Positions 1-7,984 of a DNA stretch of 40,873 nucleotides are shown one piece after another (position 1 is the stretch's first letter; each line of letters starts with the position of its first letter). Source of the stretch: Oscillospiraceae bacterium (GTDB lineage: Bacteria > Bacillota > Clostridia > Oscillospirales > CAG-272); NCBI GenBank assembly GCA_015064245.1, contig SVSQ01000007.1, positions 1 to 40,873 of the forward strand, read 5' to 3'. The position numbers and the translations under genes were made by a program. Below the pieces are notes generated by a model. It did not search any database. It saw only the letters and a list, made by a program, of their open reading frames with translations, and was not told the DNA's origin.

Positions 1-2
1 CT

Positions 3-473
3 GAGACCTTTTGTAACGAGTGGAACACAGAGGTCAAACTCGGCAGAACACCTCACCACGCGGCACTGTGTGCGGGTATGCTGGCAGCATTGCAGAACAT
101 GCCCCTTGATGGGGCGATGTTCTATGATGCGCGCCTGAATATCACCACCTATGCAGGTCTTTTTGAGCCCTTCAAAGGAGATCCAACTCACGCATACCAC
201 GCCTTCAAGGAATACAACGAGCTTTACCGCCTTGGCACCCAGTGCGAAATCATCTATGATGAGGATCCCGTATATGCCGTTGCGGCAACGGGCGAGGGGC
301 GCGCGGCAATGCTGATCGCGAACACCTCCAAGGAAGCCATTCCCGTTTCCCTTGATATTCCCGGCTCGCTTACAAGATGTCTGCTGACATCCGAGGATGG
401 CATCGAGACCGAGGTGTCGCTCCCCGAATTTTTGCCGATGAGCAGCTTCCTGTTTATCGAGATCGCTCTGTAA
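3..473 (+). CDS. C-terminal fragment of a glycoside-hydrolase-like protein
   Basis: The reading frame is open from the window edge (first full codon at base 3) to a TAA at 471-473, so the start lies outside the window. The visible 156 residues begin with an N-E-W-N motif and contain a long helix-like stretch (HHAALCAGMLAALQ), an aromatic/acidic stretch (GAMFYDARLN) and HAYHAFKEYNELYRLG. The last ~70 residues look like a beta-sandwich. This pattern is typical of the C-terminal part of clan GH-A glycosidases such as the GH39 type, where a TIM barrel is followed by a beta domain, but the family call is inference from a fragment. A recombinase remnant begins at the very next codon. There is no terminator or spacer between them, which suggests that an insertion or deletion event shaped this junction. 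Confidence 0.5.
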   Translation, partial: ETFCNEWNTEVKLGRTPHHAALCAGMLAALQNMPLDGAMFYDARLNITTYAGLFEPFKGDPTHAYHAFKEYNELYRLGTQCEIIYDEDPVYAVAATGEGRAAMLIANTSKEAIPVSLDIPGSLTRCLLTSEDGIETEVSLPEFLPMSSFLFIEIAL

Positions 474-1143
474 ATACCACTTGAACAGAACAACTATCTG
501 TTGGTCGATGGTCTGCATGAAGCCCTCGTTTCCGAAGACCTCTGGCATGACGCACAGGTGAAATTGGTTGCCCAGGCAAAGAAGTACGAAAAAGGTCAAC
601 CATGGCAAGGATAACAAGGTGCATCTACTGACAGGCTTGCTCAAATGTCCGATCTGCGGTGCAGGAATGTATGGAAACAAGAGCGTCAAGCACAAGGCAG
701 ACCTTGATGATCGCCTTTACAAGACGTATGATAAGATCGAGGACACGGAGTCTCTGCTGATCGAAGCCAGAGCAAAGAAAACGGCGATCGAAGCTGAAAA
801 GCTGACTGCCGATAATATCTACAAAGTTTTGATTTACTTTGACAAGCTGTACGCCGTGATGGATGAACAGGAACGCCGACAGCTTATGGAGTCGCTAATC
901 TCCGAAATCCATATCTTTGAAGAACGCAAGCCGAACGGACAATGGCTGAAATCCATCAAATTCAAGCTGCCGATCATAGAGGAAGATATGGAAATTAGTT
1001 TGGACAACGATACACAAGTCGAGAGTGTTGTTTGTTTGACGAGAAAGGTTCTTGGGACGTCGAAGGCGCCGCCACCTACCAAACTCGGTGTTCAAAATCA
1101 AAAAGCGCCTCAAAATTTGCTTGGTTCAAATATTACCTTTTAG
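474..1143 (+). pseudogene. Decayed large serine recombinase (site-specific integrase remnant)
   Basis: Two reading frames together give the middle and end of a large serine recombinase of the conjugative-transposon type. Bases 474-593 encode the recombinase-domain segment around DGLHEALVSEDLW. After a run of five A (589-593) the homology continues in the next frame (KVNHGKDNK, then the zinc-ribbon start LLKCPICGAGMYGN), while the original frame hits TAA at 612-614, so one extra A explains the break. The second Cys pair of the zinc ribbon and about 100 further residues seem to be missing between residues NKSVKHK and ADLDDRLY. The coiled-coil and C-terminal FEERKPNGQWLKSIKFKLPI follow. The N-terminal catalytic resolvase domain is absent. 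From about 1050 the frame runs into a dispersed repeat, giving an unrelated tail. It is not functional as it stands; a cargo element once carried by it cannot be delimited here. Confidence 0.8.
1054..1080 (+). repeat. Single arm of a dispersed GGCGCC-centred repeat
   Basis: The stretch GGGACGTCGAAGGCGCCGCC followed by ACCTACC closely matches both arms of the inverted repeat at 11049-11124. Here only one arm is present, at the end of the recombinase remnant, whose last residues (SKAPPPTKL) are a translation of the repeat. Confidence 0.75.
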
Positions 1144-1210
1144 CAAAACTCAAAAGATCGTTTTACAGCAGATTAGTATAACATATCGAAGAAACAATGG
1201 AGAATACATA

Positions 1211-2227
1211 ATGCAACATTTAGAAACTTGCGTAAAGAAGCTTTTGGATAATAAGACTGTTGAAAATATCATTGTCAAGGTAGGATGCGGCGATGATATT
1301 CTTTGCGAAATAAAGAAATCTGCACAAGACAGGCAGTTGACTGATCGGACATTGTTTGACATGGCGTCGGTAACCAAAATCGTTGTGACTACTTCGTTAG
1401 CGCTAATCGCTATTGATAAAGGGATGCTTTCACCATCTGATCGCGTGAGCAATTTTTTTCCCGTTCCCGAAGACAAGCAATGCCTGACCGTGCAACATTT
1501 GTTGACACATACAATGGGAATCGGGCACAAATCGTTGCTTAAAAGCGATGGTAAATATGAGAAAATTCAAGATTACATATTAAGCATTCCGTCTGACATT
1601 CCGATCGGATCAAACGTATTGTATAGCTGTCCGGGCTTTATTTTACTTGGACGGATCTTGGAGCAAATCTTCCAAAAAAGACTGGACGCAGCGTTTTATG
1701 AGTATGTTGCGGCTCCGCTGCAAATGTGTTCATCGATTTTTTTGCCCGATCAGGCAAAGGACATCGTCAATGCCAATTTGCAAGAAAAAGACAAGGGACT
1801 TGTCAATGATTATAATTGCCGTTATCTGGGCGGTGTTTGCGGAAATGCAGGGTTGTTCTCCGACCTTGCGGATATGACGCTTTACACGAAAATGCTTTTG
1901 TCGCACGGTGCACCGCTGTTTTCCAAGAAGACGTTTGAAATTGCGACAAAAAATTATACGTCATGTATGGACGAATCGCGCGGTTTCGGTTATCTTTATG
2001 TGGATGATAGGTATTTCCAGACCGGCGGTCTGTTCTCACAAGGAAGCTTCGGTCATTGCGGTCATACCGGACAATCTGTGTTTGTCGACCCTAAGAGCGG
2101 ACTATATGTAATAATTCTATCAGATGCAACCGTAAGCACGGTCAAAAAATACGGAAAAGAAAAATATAGTGAGGTCATGCAAATGCGTCATGATATTCAT
2201 GTCGCGATCAAGGCAGATTTGGATTGA
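1211..2227 (+). CDS. Serine hydrolase of the beta-lactamase/DD-peptidase fold (PF00144-like)
   Basis: A 338-residue protein with the class C beta-lactamase/esterase layout. The nucleophile motif S-V-T-K is at residues 53-56 (context DMASVTKIVVT). The Y-x-N equivalent is Y-S-C at 138-140 (context VLYSCPGFILLGRILE), and the third motif is H-T-G at 285-287 (GHCGHTGQSVFVDP). No signal peptide is seen, so a cytoplasmic esterase, amidase or peptidase role is more likely than antibiotic resistance. The ATG at 1211 is preferred because GGAG lies about ten bases upstream; the frame extends upstream to 1052, but that part is recombinase/repeat sequence. The replacement of Asn by Cys in the second motif is unusual and could reduce or change activity. 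The substrate cannot be told from sequence. It sits between a decayed recombinase and an ASCH gene, so it may be accessory cargo. Confidence 0.8.
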   Translation: MQHLETCVKKLLDNKTVENIIVKVGCGDDILCEIKKSAQDRQLTDRTLFDMASVTKIVVTTSLALIAIDKGMLSPSDRVSNFFPVPEDKQCLTVQHLLTHTMGIGHKSLLKSDGKYEKIQDYILSIPSDIPIGSNVLYSCPGFILLGRILEQIFQKRLDAAFYEYVAAPLQMCSSIFLPDQAKDIVNANLQEKDKGLVNDYNCRYLGGVCGNAGLFSDLADMTLYTKMLLSHGAPLFSKKTFEIATKNYTSCMDESRGFGYLYVDDRYFQTGGLFSQGSFGHCGHTGQSVFVDPKSGLYVIILSDATVSTVKKYGKEKYSEVMQMRHDIHVAIKADLD

Positions 2228-2288
2228 TCCTAAAATATACCTTTTGTCCTTTCCACCCCCATTTTTCACAAAAAATATACCTTTTACC

Positions 2289-2300
2289 CCTCGATCGAGG
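2289..2300. repeat. Perfect 12-bp palindrome upstream of the ASCH gene
   Basis: CCTCGATCGAGG reads the same on both strands and lies 14 bases before the ATG at 2315. Just upstream, AAATATACCTTTT occurs twice (about 2233 and 2274). The palindrome could be an operator or chance; its right half also supplies the only GAGG ribosome-binding-like sequence for the gene. Confidence 0.3.
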
Positions 2301-2314
2301 AACAATGTTTAAAC

Positions 2315-2677
2315 ATGAAAACTTATCACGAAATGAAACTAAAACCTTCTCCGTTTGAAAAGATAAAAAGCGGAGAAAAAACAATAGAACTCCGTTTGTT
2401 CGATGAAAAACGTAAGAAGATCAAAGAAGGAGACGTTATTGTTTTCACCAACACTTTGAACGGCGAGAAGCTGAGCGCGACAGTTACGAAGCTGCATAAT
2501 TTTGACAGCTTTGCAGATCTTTATCAAGCTTTACCTCTTTTAAAGTGCGGATACACAGCAGAAGATGTTGACACCGCCCATCCATCCGATATGGAGCAGT
2601 ACTATTCTTCGGAAGAACAGAAGAATTACGGTGTTGTGGGGATTGAAATTTCCCTGCAAGGAGAGTTTACAGACTAA
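2315..2677 (+). CDS. ASCH domain protein
   Basis: A 120-residue single-domain protein. The N-terminus carries the ASCH signature K-S-G-E-K-T-I-E-L-R (within residues 17-28), followed by the small beta-barrel pattern KEGDVIVFTN and a C-terminal strand YGVVGIEI. ASCH domains are PUA-like beta-barrels thought to bind RNA, and some members are nucleases or amidohydrolases acting on modified nucleosides; the specific role here is unknown. The gene starts a run of plus-strand genes, with two acetyltransferases next, 85 bases downstream. The ribosome binding site is weak (GAGG about 13 bases upstream), overlapping the palindrome at 2289-2300. Confidence 0.8.
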   Translation: MKTYHEMKLKPSPFEKIKSGEKTIELRLFDEKRKKIKEGDVIVFTNTLNGEKLSATVTKLHNFDSFADLYQALPLLKCGYTAEDVDTAHPSDMEQYYSSEEQKNYGVVGIEISLQGEFTD

Positions 2678-2762
2678 ATATTCAATTTCAAAGCAAGATG
2701 CTGAACACAAAAAACATATTAAGACTAATAAATTACAATCAAAGAAACTCAAGGAGCTGACA

Positions 2763-3242
2763 ATGACATACACCATACGCGAAATAGAAAAACGGGATGA
2801 TAAAGCCGTTGAAGGTGTTATCCGCGCCTGCCTCATAGAGTTCGGCGCGAACCACGAGGGCACCGCCTGGGCAGACCCGGATCTTTGCCGTTTTTCTGAG
2901 ATCTACAACACCGACGGTAACAGATACTGGGTTGCGCAGGACGAAAACGGTAAGATCGTCGGCGGAGTTGGTATCGGCGGTCCGATATACTATAAGGATC
3001 TTTGCGAGCTTCAGAAAATGTACTGTCTCCCCGAGGCGCGCGGCACGGGCTTAGCTCAAAAGCTCATGACCATTGCTCTTGATTACGGCAAGAAGTATTA
3101 CAGACGCTGTTTCCTTGAAACGCTCCCGAATATGATCGCCGCGCAAAAGCTTTATGAAAAGTTCGGGTTTGTCCGCACATACGAACCGATCGTTCCGAGC
3201 GAGCATTACGCCTGCGACGTAAGATACATACGAGACCTATAA
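2763..3242 (+). CDS. GNAT family N-acetyltransferase
   Basis: A 159-residue GNAT protein. The start at 2763 follows AAGGAG by six bases, while the open frame extends upstream without homology. The acetyl-CoA binding motif A is seen as CLPEARGTGLAQKLM (about residues 87-101), with R-G-T-G-L-A as the pyrophosphate loop. The C-terminal NMIAAQKLYEKFGF is the usual motif B that positions the cofactor. The strand IVGGVGIGGP before it is also typical. The acceptor substrate cannot be predicted. The close spacing to a second GNAT gene (29 bases) suggests co-transcription; the two proteins are not close copies of one another. Confidence 0.88.
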   Translation: MTYTIREIEKRDDKAVEGVIRACLIEFGANHEGTAWADPDLCRFSEIYNTDGNRYWVAQDENGKIVGGVGIGGPIYYKDLCELQKMYCLPEARGTGLAQKLMTIALDYGKKYYRRCFLETLPNMIAAQKLYEKFGFVRTYEPIVPSEHYACDVRYIRDL

Positions 3243-3271
3243 ATTACATACAACAGGGAGTTTAAACAAAA

Positions 3272-3778
3272 ATGAAACTGGAAAAAGCAACCATATCGGA
3301 TTTCGACGAGATCTTTTGCGAGATGGAAAAAAATTTTATATATGAGGAGATTCGCGACCGCGACGCCGCCCTTGAAGTGATGTCAAAAAAGGAATACAGC
3401 ATATTTCACATCCTCGACGGCGAGCAAAAGGTCGGATTTATAACCGTCTGGGAGCTGGAGGAATTTGCCTTTGCCGAGCATTTCGTCATATATGAAAAAT
3501 ACAGAAACTGCGGCTACGGAAGCAAGGGTATGAGACTGCTTCAGGAAAGATTTGAGCGCATAATCCTTGAGGTGGAGCATCCCGAAGACGAGCTGAAAGC
3601 TCGGCGCATCGCCTTTTACAAGCGTCTCGGCTTCTGCCAAAACGACTACCCCTACATTCAGCCGTCCTACAGAAAAGGCGGGAAAGGAGTTCCGCTGATA
3701 CTTATGAGTTACCCTAAAAAGCTGGATAATTGCGAAAACACCGCTTCGGTCTTGTATAAGAAGATCTATAATAAATAA
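3272..3778 (+). CDS. GNAT family N-acetyltransferase
   Basis: A 168-residue GNAT-type protein with GGGAG thirteen bases before the ATG. The cofactor loop is degenerate but recognisable as YRNCGYGSKGMRLL (about residues 77-90), and the C-terminal RRIAFYKRLGFC matches motif B. The sequence ILDGEQKVGFITVWEL gives the beta-strands before motif A. The last 20 residues extend beyond the fold. Substrate unknown. It is the third gene in the plus-strand run and lies 40 bases before the GH20 gene, which has its own strong AAAGGAGA site. Confidence 0.85.
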   Translation: MKLEKATISDFDEIFCEMEKNFIYEEIRDRDAALEVMSKKEYSIFHILDGEQKVGFITVWELEEFAFAEHFVIYEKYRNCGYGSKGMRLLQERFERIILEVEHPEDELKARRIAFYKRLGFCQNDYPYIQPSYRKGGKGVPLILMSYPKKLDNCENTASVLYKKIYNK

Positions 3779-3818
3779 AACAAAATTCGGACATTAAACC
3801 AAAGGAGAAAGTTCAGAT

Positions 3819-5714
3819 ATGAAGATATTTTTCACACCAACAAAGGAATACGTTTCTCTTTCCGAAGGAATTTCCTTGCTTGCAGATGATCTTGGAATAG
3901 AGCTTTCAGATAACTCCGCCGCTAACGTTACGCTTACGGTTTCGGAAGCTCTTGAAGCAAAGCTTCACGTCGTTCTCGACGGCAAAAACGCGTGTATCAC
4001 CTACGGCGGCGGAAAAGCAAGATTCTTCCGCGCGCTTGCAATTCTCATCAAATGGTTAAAGGACGGAAAAACCGCTCAAACCCTTACCGAAACCCCTTTA
4101 TTTATAACCAACGGCGCCATGGTGGATATGTCCAGAAACGCGGTAATGAACGTGAAAACAGTTAAGTTTTTCATGCGAAAAATGGCGCTTATGGGTCTTA
4201 ATACATTTATGCTTTACACGGAAGATACCTATGAGATCGACGGACGCAGATATTTTGGTTATATGCGCGGCAGGTACACAGCGGACGAGATCCGCGAGCT
4301 TGACGCTTACGCTATAAAGCTTGGAATCGAGCTTGTTCCCTGCATACAGACTCTCGGTCATCTCGCAACCGCTCTTCGCTGGAGCGCTGCGGGCGCTTAT
4401 AAGGACACTCCGAATGCCCTTCTCGCCGGAGCAGATGCTACCTACAAGCTTATCGATGATATGTTCAGGAGCATTTCCGAATGCTTTACCAGCCGCCGCC
4501 TTCATATCGGTATGGATGAGACCCACGATCTCGGAACGGGCAAATATCTGGATCGTTTCGGTTATCGCGAAAGACAGGATATTTATTTTGAGCATCTTTC
4601 TAAGGTAGCGCAGATCGCCGAAAGCTACAGCTTTCGCCCGATGATGTGGAGCGATATGTTCTTCCGCATGAGCGGTAAAAATATCCCCGACTATTACGAT
4701 TTTGATATGCGCGTGGTTCTTCCCGACGATATCGGAAGTTACGTCCCCGAAGGAGTTCAGCAGGTATTCTGGGACTACTACCGTCCGAATGAAGATTTCT
4801 ACGACGTAAATATTAAAAAGCACCGTCTACTTGGTAAAAACACCGTTTTTGCGGGCGGTATCTGGACCTGGAGCGGTCATTGTCCCCATTTTTCACGCTC
4901 ACTTCGTCACACTATCCCAGCCCTTGAAGCCTGCCGCAAAAACGAAATCAAGGAGATATTTGCGACTATCTGGCATAACGGCTCTGAATCCTGTCTCATA
5001 ATGGCGCTGGCAGGTCTTGCCTGGTACGCCGATTACGATTATAAAGGACGTTACGACGAGCAGAGCGTCAAGGAATGCTTTGATTTCGCCTGCTCACTCT
5101 CATACGACGATTTTATGAAAACGGAGCTTCCCGAATATCCTCACGGCGGTGACGTTGGAGTTTCGAGATCTCTACTGTATAACGATCCGCTGATCGGGCT
5201 TATGGACAAGCACGTCGAGCATATGGATGCGGCAAATTACTATAAAAGCGTTTCGGAGCAGCTTTGCGGTATCGAAAACGGCAAAGGGATGTTCACATCC
5301 GCATTTGACGTTATCAAAAAGCTCTCCTCTCTCCTTGAAAACAAGGCTGATTTCGGAGTAAGGCTGAAAAAGGCTTACGATGCGGACAATAAACAAGCCC
5401 TTTCCGATATGCTAAAGGAATGTTCGGTCATAACCGAAAAGCTGAACACTTTGCGTGAAAGCCACAGAAAAGCTTGGTTTGAATACTCCAAGCCTTTTGG
5501 CTGGGAGGTTCACGATATCCGTTACGGCGGACTCATTATGCGATTTGACACAGTAAAAGAGCGCCTGAGCGCCTACCTGAATGGCGAGATAAACGCGATT
5601 GAGGAGCTTGAAGCAGACAGGCTCAGCTTTGACTGCTCCGCGGACGGATCCAAAATAGGCGAAAGCTTCCTTTGGTATCCCTACCGAAATATCGCGACCG
5701 CGGGAATTCTTTAA
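3819..5714 (+). CDS. GH20-type beta-N-acetylhexosaminidase, intracellular
   Basis: A 631-residue protein with GH20 architecture: an N-terminal alpha/beta domain (about 1-95, ending ETPLFITNGAMVDMSRN) followed by a TIM barrel. The catalytic Asp-Glu pair of family 20 is at D233-E234 in HIGMDETHDLG. The barrel strands MGLNTFMLYTEDTYE (126-139) and LGIELVPCIQTLGH (168-181) are also characteristic. In the family these enzymes remove terminal GlcNAc or GalNAc using substrate-assisted catalysis. No signal peptide is visible, so it should act in the cytoplasm on imported oligosaccharides. The C-terminal ~200 residues are a helical domain of unknown role. The start follows AAAGGAGA. The next gene begins 18 bases downstream with its own AAGGAG, which supports an operon with the beta-helix protein and the hydrolases beyond it. 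Confidence 0.88.
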   Translation: MKIFFTPTKEYVSLSEGISLLADDLGIELSDNSAANVTLTVSEALEAKLHVVLDGKNACITYGGGKARFFRALAILIKWLKDGKTAQTLTETPLFITNGAMVDMSRNAVMNVKTVKFFMRKMALMGLNTFMLYTEDTYEIDGRRYFGYMRGRYTADEIRELDAYAIKLGIELVPCIQTLGHLATALRWSAAGAYKDTPNALLAGADATYKLIDDMFRSISECFTSRRLHIGMDETHDLGTGKYLDRFGYRERQDIYFEHLSKVAQIAESYSFRPMMWSDMFFRMSGKNIPDYYDFDMRVVLPDDIGSYVPEGVQQVFWDYYRPNEDFYDVNIKKHRLLGKNTVFAGGIWTWSGHCPHFSRSLRHTIPALEACRKNEIKEIFATIWHNGSESCLIMALAGLAWYADYDYKGRYDEQSVKECFDFACSLSYDDFMKTELPEYPHGGDVGVSRSLLYNDPLIGLMDKHVEHMDAANYYKSVSEQLCGIENGKGMFTSAFDVIKKLSSLLENKADFGVRLKKAYDADNKQALSDMLKECSVITEKLNTLRESHRKAWFEYSKPFGWEVHDIRYGGLIMRFDTVKERLSAYLNGEINAIEELEADRLSFDCSADGSKIGESFLWYPYRNIATAGIL

Positions 5715-5732
5715 ATAAGGAGAATCAAAACT

Positions 5733-7235
5733 ATGATAACGGCTACAAAGGAATTTTTAAGTGGGCTCGACGCTTTGGCGGAACAGCGCAAAAACGAGAT
5801 ATTAAGCGCCCGTGACGAGCTTGAAATAAAAGGCACGACCTATTACGTTTCTAACGACGGTGATGACGGAAATAACGGTCTTTCCCCCGTAACTGCCTGG
5901 AAAACTCTCGAAAAAGTCTCTGCTTCTGAGCTTGAAGCCGGAGACGCCGTTCTCTTCCGCAGAGGAGATATTTTCAGAGGTCAGGTCAACACTAAGCCCG
6001 GCGTCAGCTATGGCGCTTACGGCGATGGACCAAAGCCAAAGCTTTACGGCTGGGATGAGGATCTTGCAGATCCTGCCCTTTGGGTACTCGCAGACGCGGA
6101 AAATCACATCTGGAAATACGCTAAAAAGATACTTGACTGCGGAACGCTTGTATTTAATGACGGCGAAAGACATTCGCTCAAGCACATCCCTTCCTACATT
6201 GAGGGCAGATTCGTCTGCAGAGACGATGAGAGCAGAGCTTTCGTTATGAACGAGCAGATGACGGGCGACCTTGATATCTACTGGCATTTTGTAGATAAGA
6301 TGACCGTATCTCCATCAAAAGGCAAGGATTTCCCTATTCCCGATGTGGTCGGCGCTTACGGCGCTCTCTATCTGCGCTGTAACGTTGGCAATCCCGGCGG
6401 TGTTTTCAAAAGCATCGAAGCCCTTCCCCGAAGAAATATGTTCTACGTTAAGAGCAACAAAGACGTTCGCATAGATAACCTTTGCCTCAAATATATCGGC
6501 TGTCACGCGATTTCTGCTGGCGGAGCTTTGGTTGAAGGCTTGAAGGTAACAAACTGCGAGATCGGGTGGGTCGGCGGTACTATACAGCATTATCTCGGCA
6601 CCGATCCGAACTATCCGCAGGGCGGACGCGGTACTGTTACACGTTACGGAAACGGCGTGGAAATCTACGGAGGATGCGACGATTACGAGGTTTCGAACTG
6701 TTACATATACCAGATGTACGACGCGGGTATCACTCACCAGGTCAGCACATTCGGCAGAACTTATCAGATGAAGAATGTTCGTTATATTAGCAATCTCGTC
6801 GAATATTGCGTTTATTCCATCGAATACTTTCTTGAGATAAACGGCGGTAGCGAAAACTGCTTTATGGATAACATCGAGATGAGCGGTAATATTCTGCGCA
6901 TGAGCGGCTACGGTTGGGGACAGCAGCGCCACAACAAGCACACTCCCGCTCATATTAAAGGCTGGAGCTACACCAACACGGCGCGTAACTATTCCGTTCA
7001 CGATAACGTTTTCGACCGCGCGGCTTACAGAATGTTGCATCTCGTTGCGGAAAAGGCGGAAAGCCTGCCGAAGATGTATAATAACACCTACGTTCAATAC
7101 GCAGGGAATATGATAGGTCAGTACGGCGCAAACGAAGAAAACGAGCCGCCGATTCTTATATTCGACGAAAATACGGATAAAGCAATAGAAAACATACTCT
7201 GTGACAAGGACGCTAAGGTGTATGTAATAAAGTAA
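5733..7235 (+). CDS. Right-handed beta-helix repeat protein, probable glycan-active enzyme
   Basis: A 500-residue protein. Residues 36-60 (TYYVSNDGDDGNNGLSP, then AWKTLEK) are the typical start of cytosolic and secreted parallel beta-helix proteins of the pectate-lyase-like superfamily. Asn/Gly/Ile-rich rungs run through the middle (for example IDNLCLKYIGCHAISAGGAL, GVEIYGGCDDYEVSNCYIYQ). The fold is common in polysaccharide lyases and GH28/GH120-type glycosidases, but no catalytic signature can be assigned by eye. No signal peptide is seen. Its position between a GH20 enzyme and a hydrolase suggests a role in handling an amino-sugar or uronate-containing oligosaccharide; this is inference. 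AAGGAG lies eleven bases before the ATG. Confidence 0.75.
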   Translation: MITATKEFLSGLDALAEQRKNEILSARDELEIKGTTYYVSNDGDDGNNGLSPVTAWKTLEKVSASELEAGDAVLFRRGDIFRGQVNTKPGVSYGAYGDGPKPKLYGWDEDLADPALWVLADAENHIWKYAKKILDCGTLVFNDGERHSLKHIPSYIEGRFVCRDDESRAFVMNEQMTGDLDIYWHFVDKMTVSPSKGKDFPIPDVVGAYGALYLRCNVGNPGGVFKSIEALPRRNMFYVKSNKDVRIDNLCLKYIGCHAISAGGALVEGLKVTNCEIGWVGGTIQHYLGTDPNYPQGGRGTVTRYGNGVEIYGGCDDYEVSNCYIYQMYDAGITHQVSTFGRTYQMKNVRYISNLVEYCVYSIEYFLEINGGSENCFMDNIEMSGNILRMSGYGWGQQRHNKHTPAHIKGWSYTNTARNYSVHDNVFDRAAYRMLHLVAEKAESLPKMYNNTYVQYAGNMIGQYGANEENEPPILIFDENTDKAIENILCDKDAKVYVIK

Positions 7236-7263
7236 ACTCTATAAGATTTGAAAGGATAATTTT

Positions 7264-7956
7264 ATGCCACCTGTAATCGGTATTCTCCCCTCAATTGACA
7301 AAAGCAAAAACTCTACCGCCCTATATCACTACGTCTGTTCGATCGAACAAGCGGGCGGAACACCTATCGTTCTTCCCTACTGCGAGACGGATAGCGTTCT
7401 TGATGATTTCGTCCGACTTTGCGACGGCTTCTGTTTTGCGGGCGGTTCAGACATCGATCCCGCAAGGTACGGCGAAGGAAAAAAGGAGACCTGCGGTGAT
7501 ATAATAGAACCAAGGGACGATTTCGATTTCCGCACCTTTGAAAAAATATTAAAGACCGGAAAACCCATTCTCGGGATCTGCCGCGGCGCTCAGCTTATAA
7601 ACGTTGCTCTCGGCGGAACGCTGCATCAGGATATTCCTTCGGAAATAAATACCGCTATCAACCACCGTCAAACCGAAGCGGACGAAGTTGCCACTCACGA
7701 AGTACATATCGCGGAAGATTCTCCGCTTTACAAAGTTTTGGGACAAACTCGGATAGGCGTCAACAGCTTTCATCATCAGGGCGCAAAGAAGCTTGGAGAC
7801 GGACTTATCTCCATAGCTCATTCTGAGGACGGCGTGCACGAGGCGTACTATCTACCCTCTCACCGATATCTTCTAGCTATTCAATGGCATCCCGAAAGAC
7901 TTTACGATGAATTCAGCGGAAAGATTTTTAAGGATTTTGTAAGCAAGTGTAAATAA
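7264..7956 (+). CDS. Class I glutamine amidotransferase-like hydrolase (peptidase C26, PuuD-like)
   Basis: A 230-residue protein with the full gamma-glutamyl-GABA hydrolase (PuuD) layout. The nucleophile is C106 in PILGICRGAQ, and the other members of the triad are H209 and E211 in IQWHPERLYD. The oxyanion region CDGFCFAGGSDIDPARYG (53-70) and VNSFHHQGAK (166-175) are diagnostic of the family. Known members hydrolyse gamma-glutamyl amides made during polyamine or ethanolamine breakdown; the true substrate here is not certain. It is followed 28 bases later by an M20 amidohydrolase, so the pair may together split amide-linked compounds. AAAGGA precedes the ATG by about eight bases. Confidence 0.87.
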   Translation: MPPVIGILPSIDKSKNSTALYHYVCSIEQAGGTPIVLPYCETDSVLDDFVRLCDGFCFAGGSDIDPARYGEGKKETCGDIIEPRDDFDFRTFEKILKTGKPILGICRGAQLINVALGGTLHQDIPSEINTAINHRQTEADEVATHEVHIAEDSPLYKVLGQTRIGVNSFHHQGAKKLGDGLISIAHSEDGVHEAYYLPSHRYLLAIQWHPERLYDEFSGKIFKDFVSKCK

Positions 7957-7984
7957 CATACCAATGAATTAAGGAGAACTTAAA

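Noticed and set aside
1..2227. An intact integrative element or prophage at the left end
   Set aside because: Only a truncated, frameshifted recombinase without catalytic domain is present, with no excisionase, relaxase, structural genes or clear attachment-site pair.
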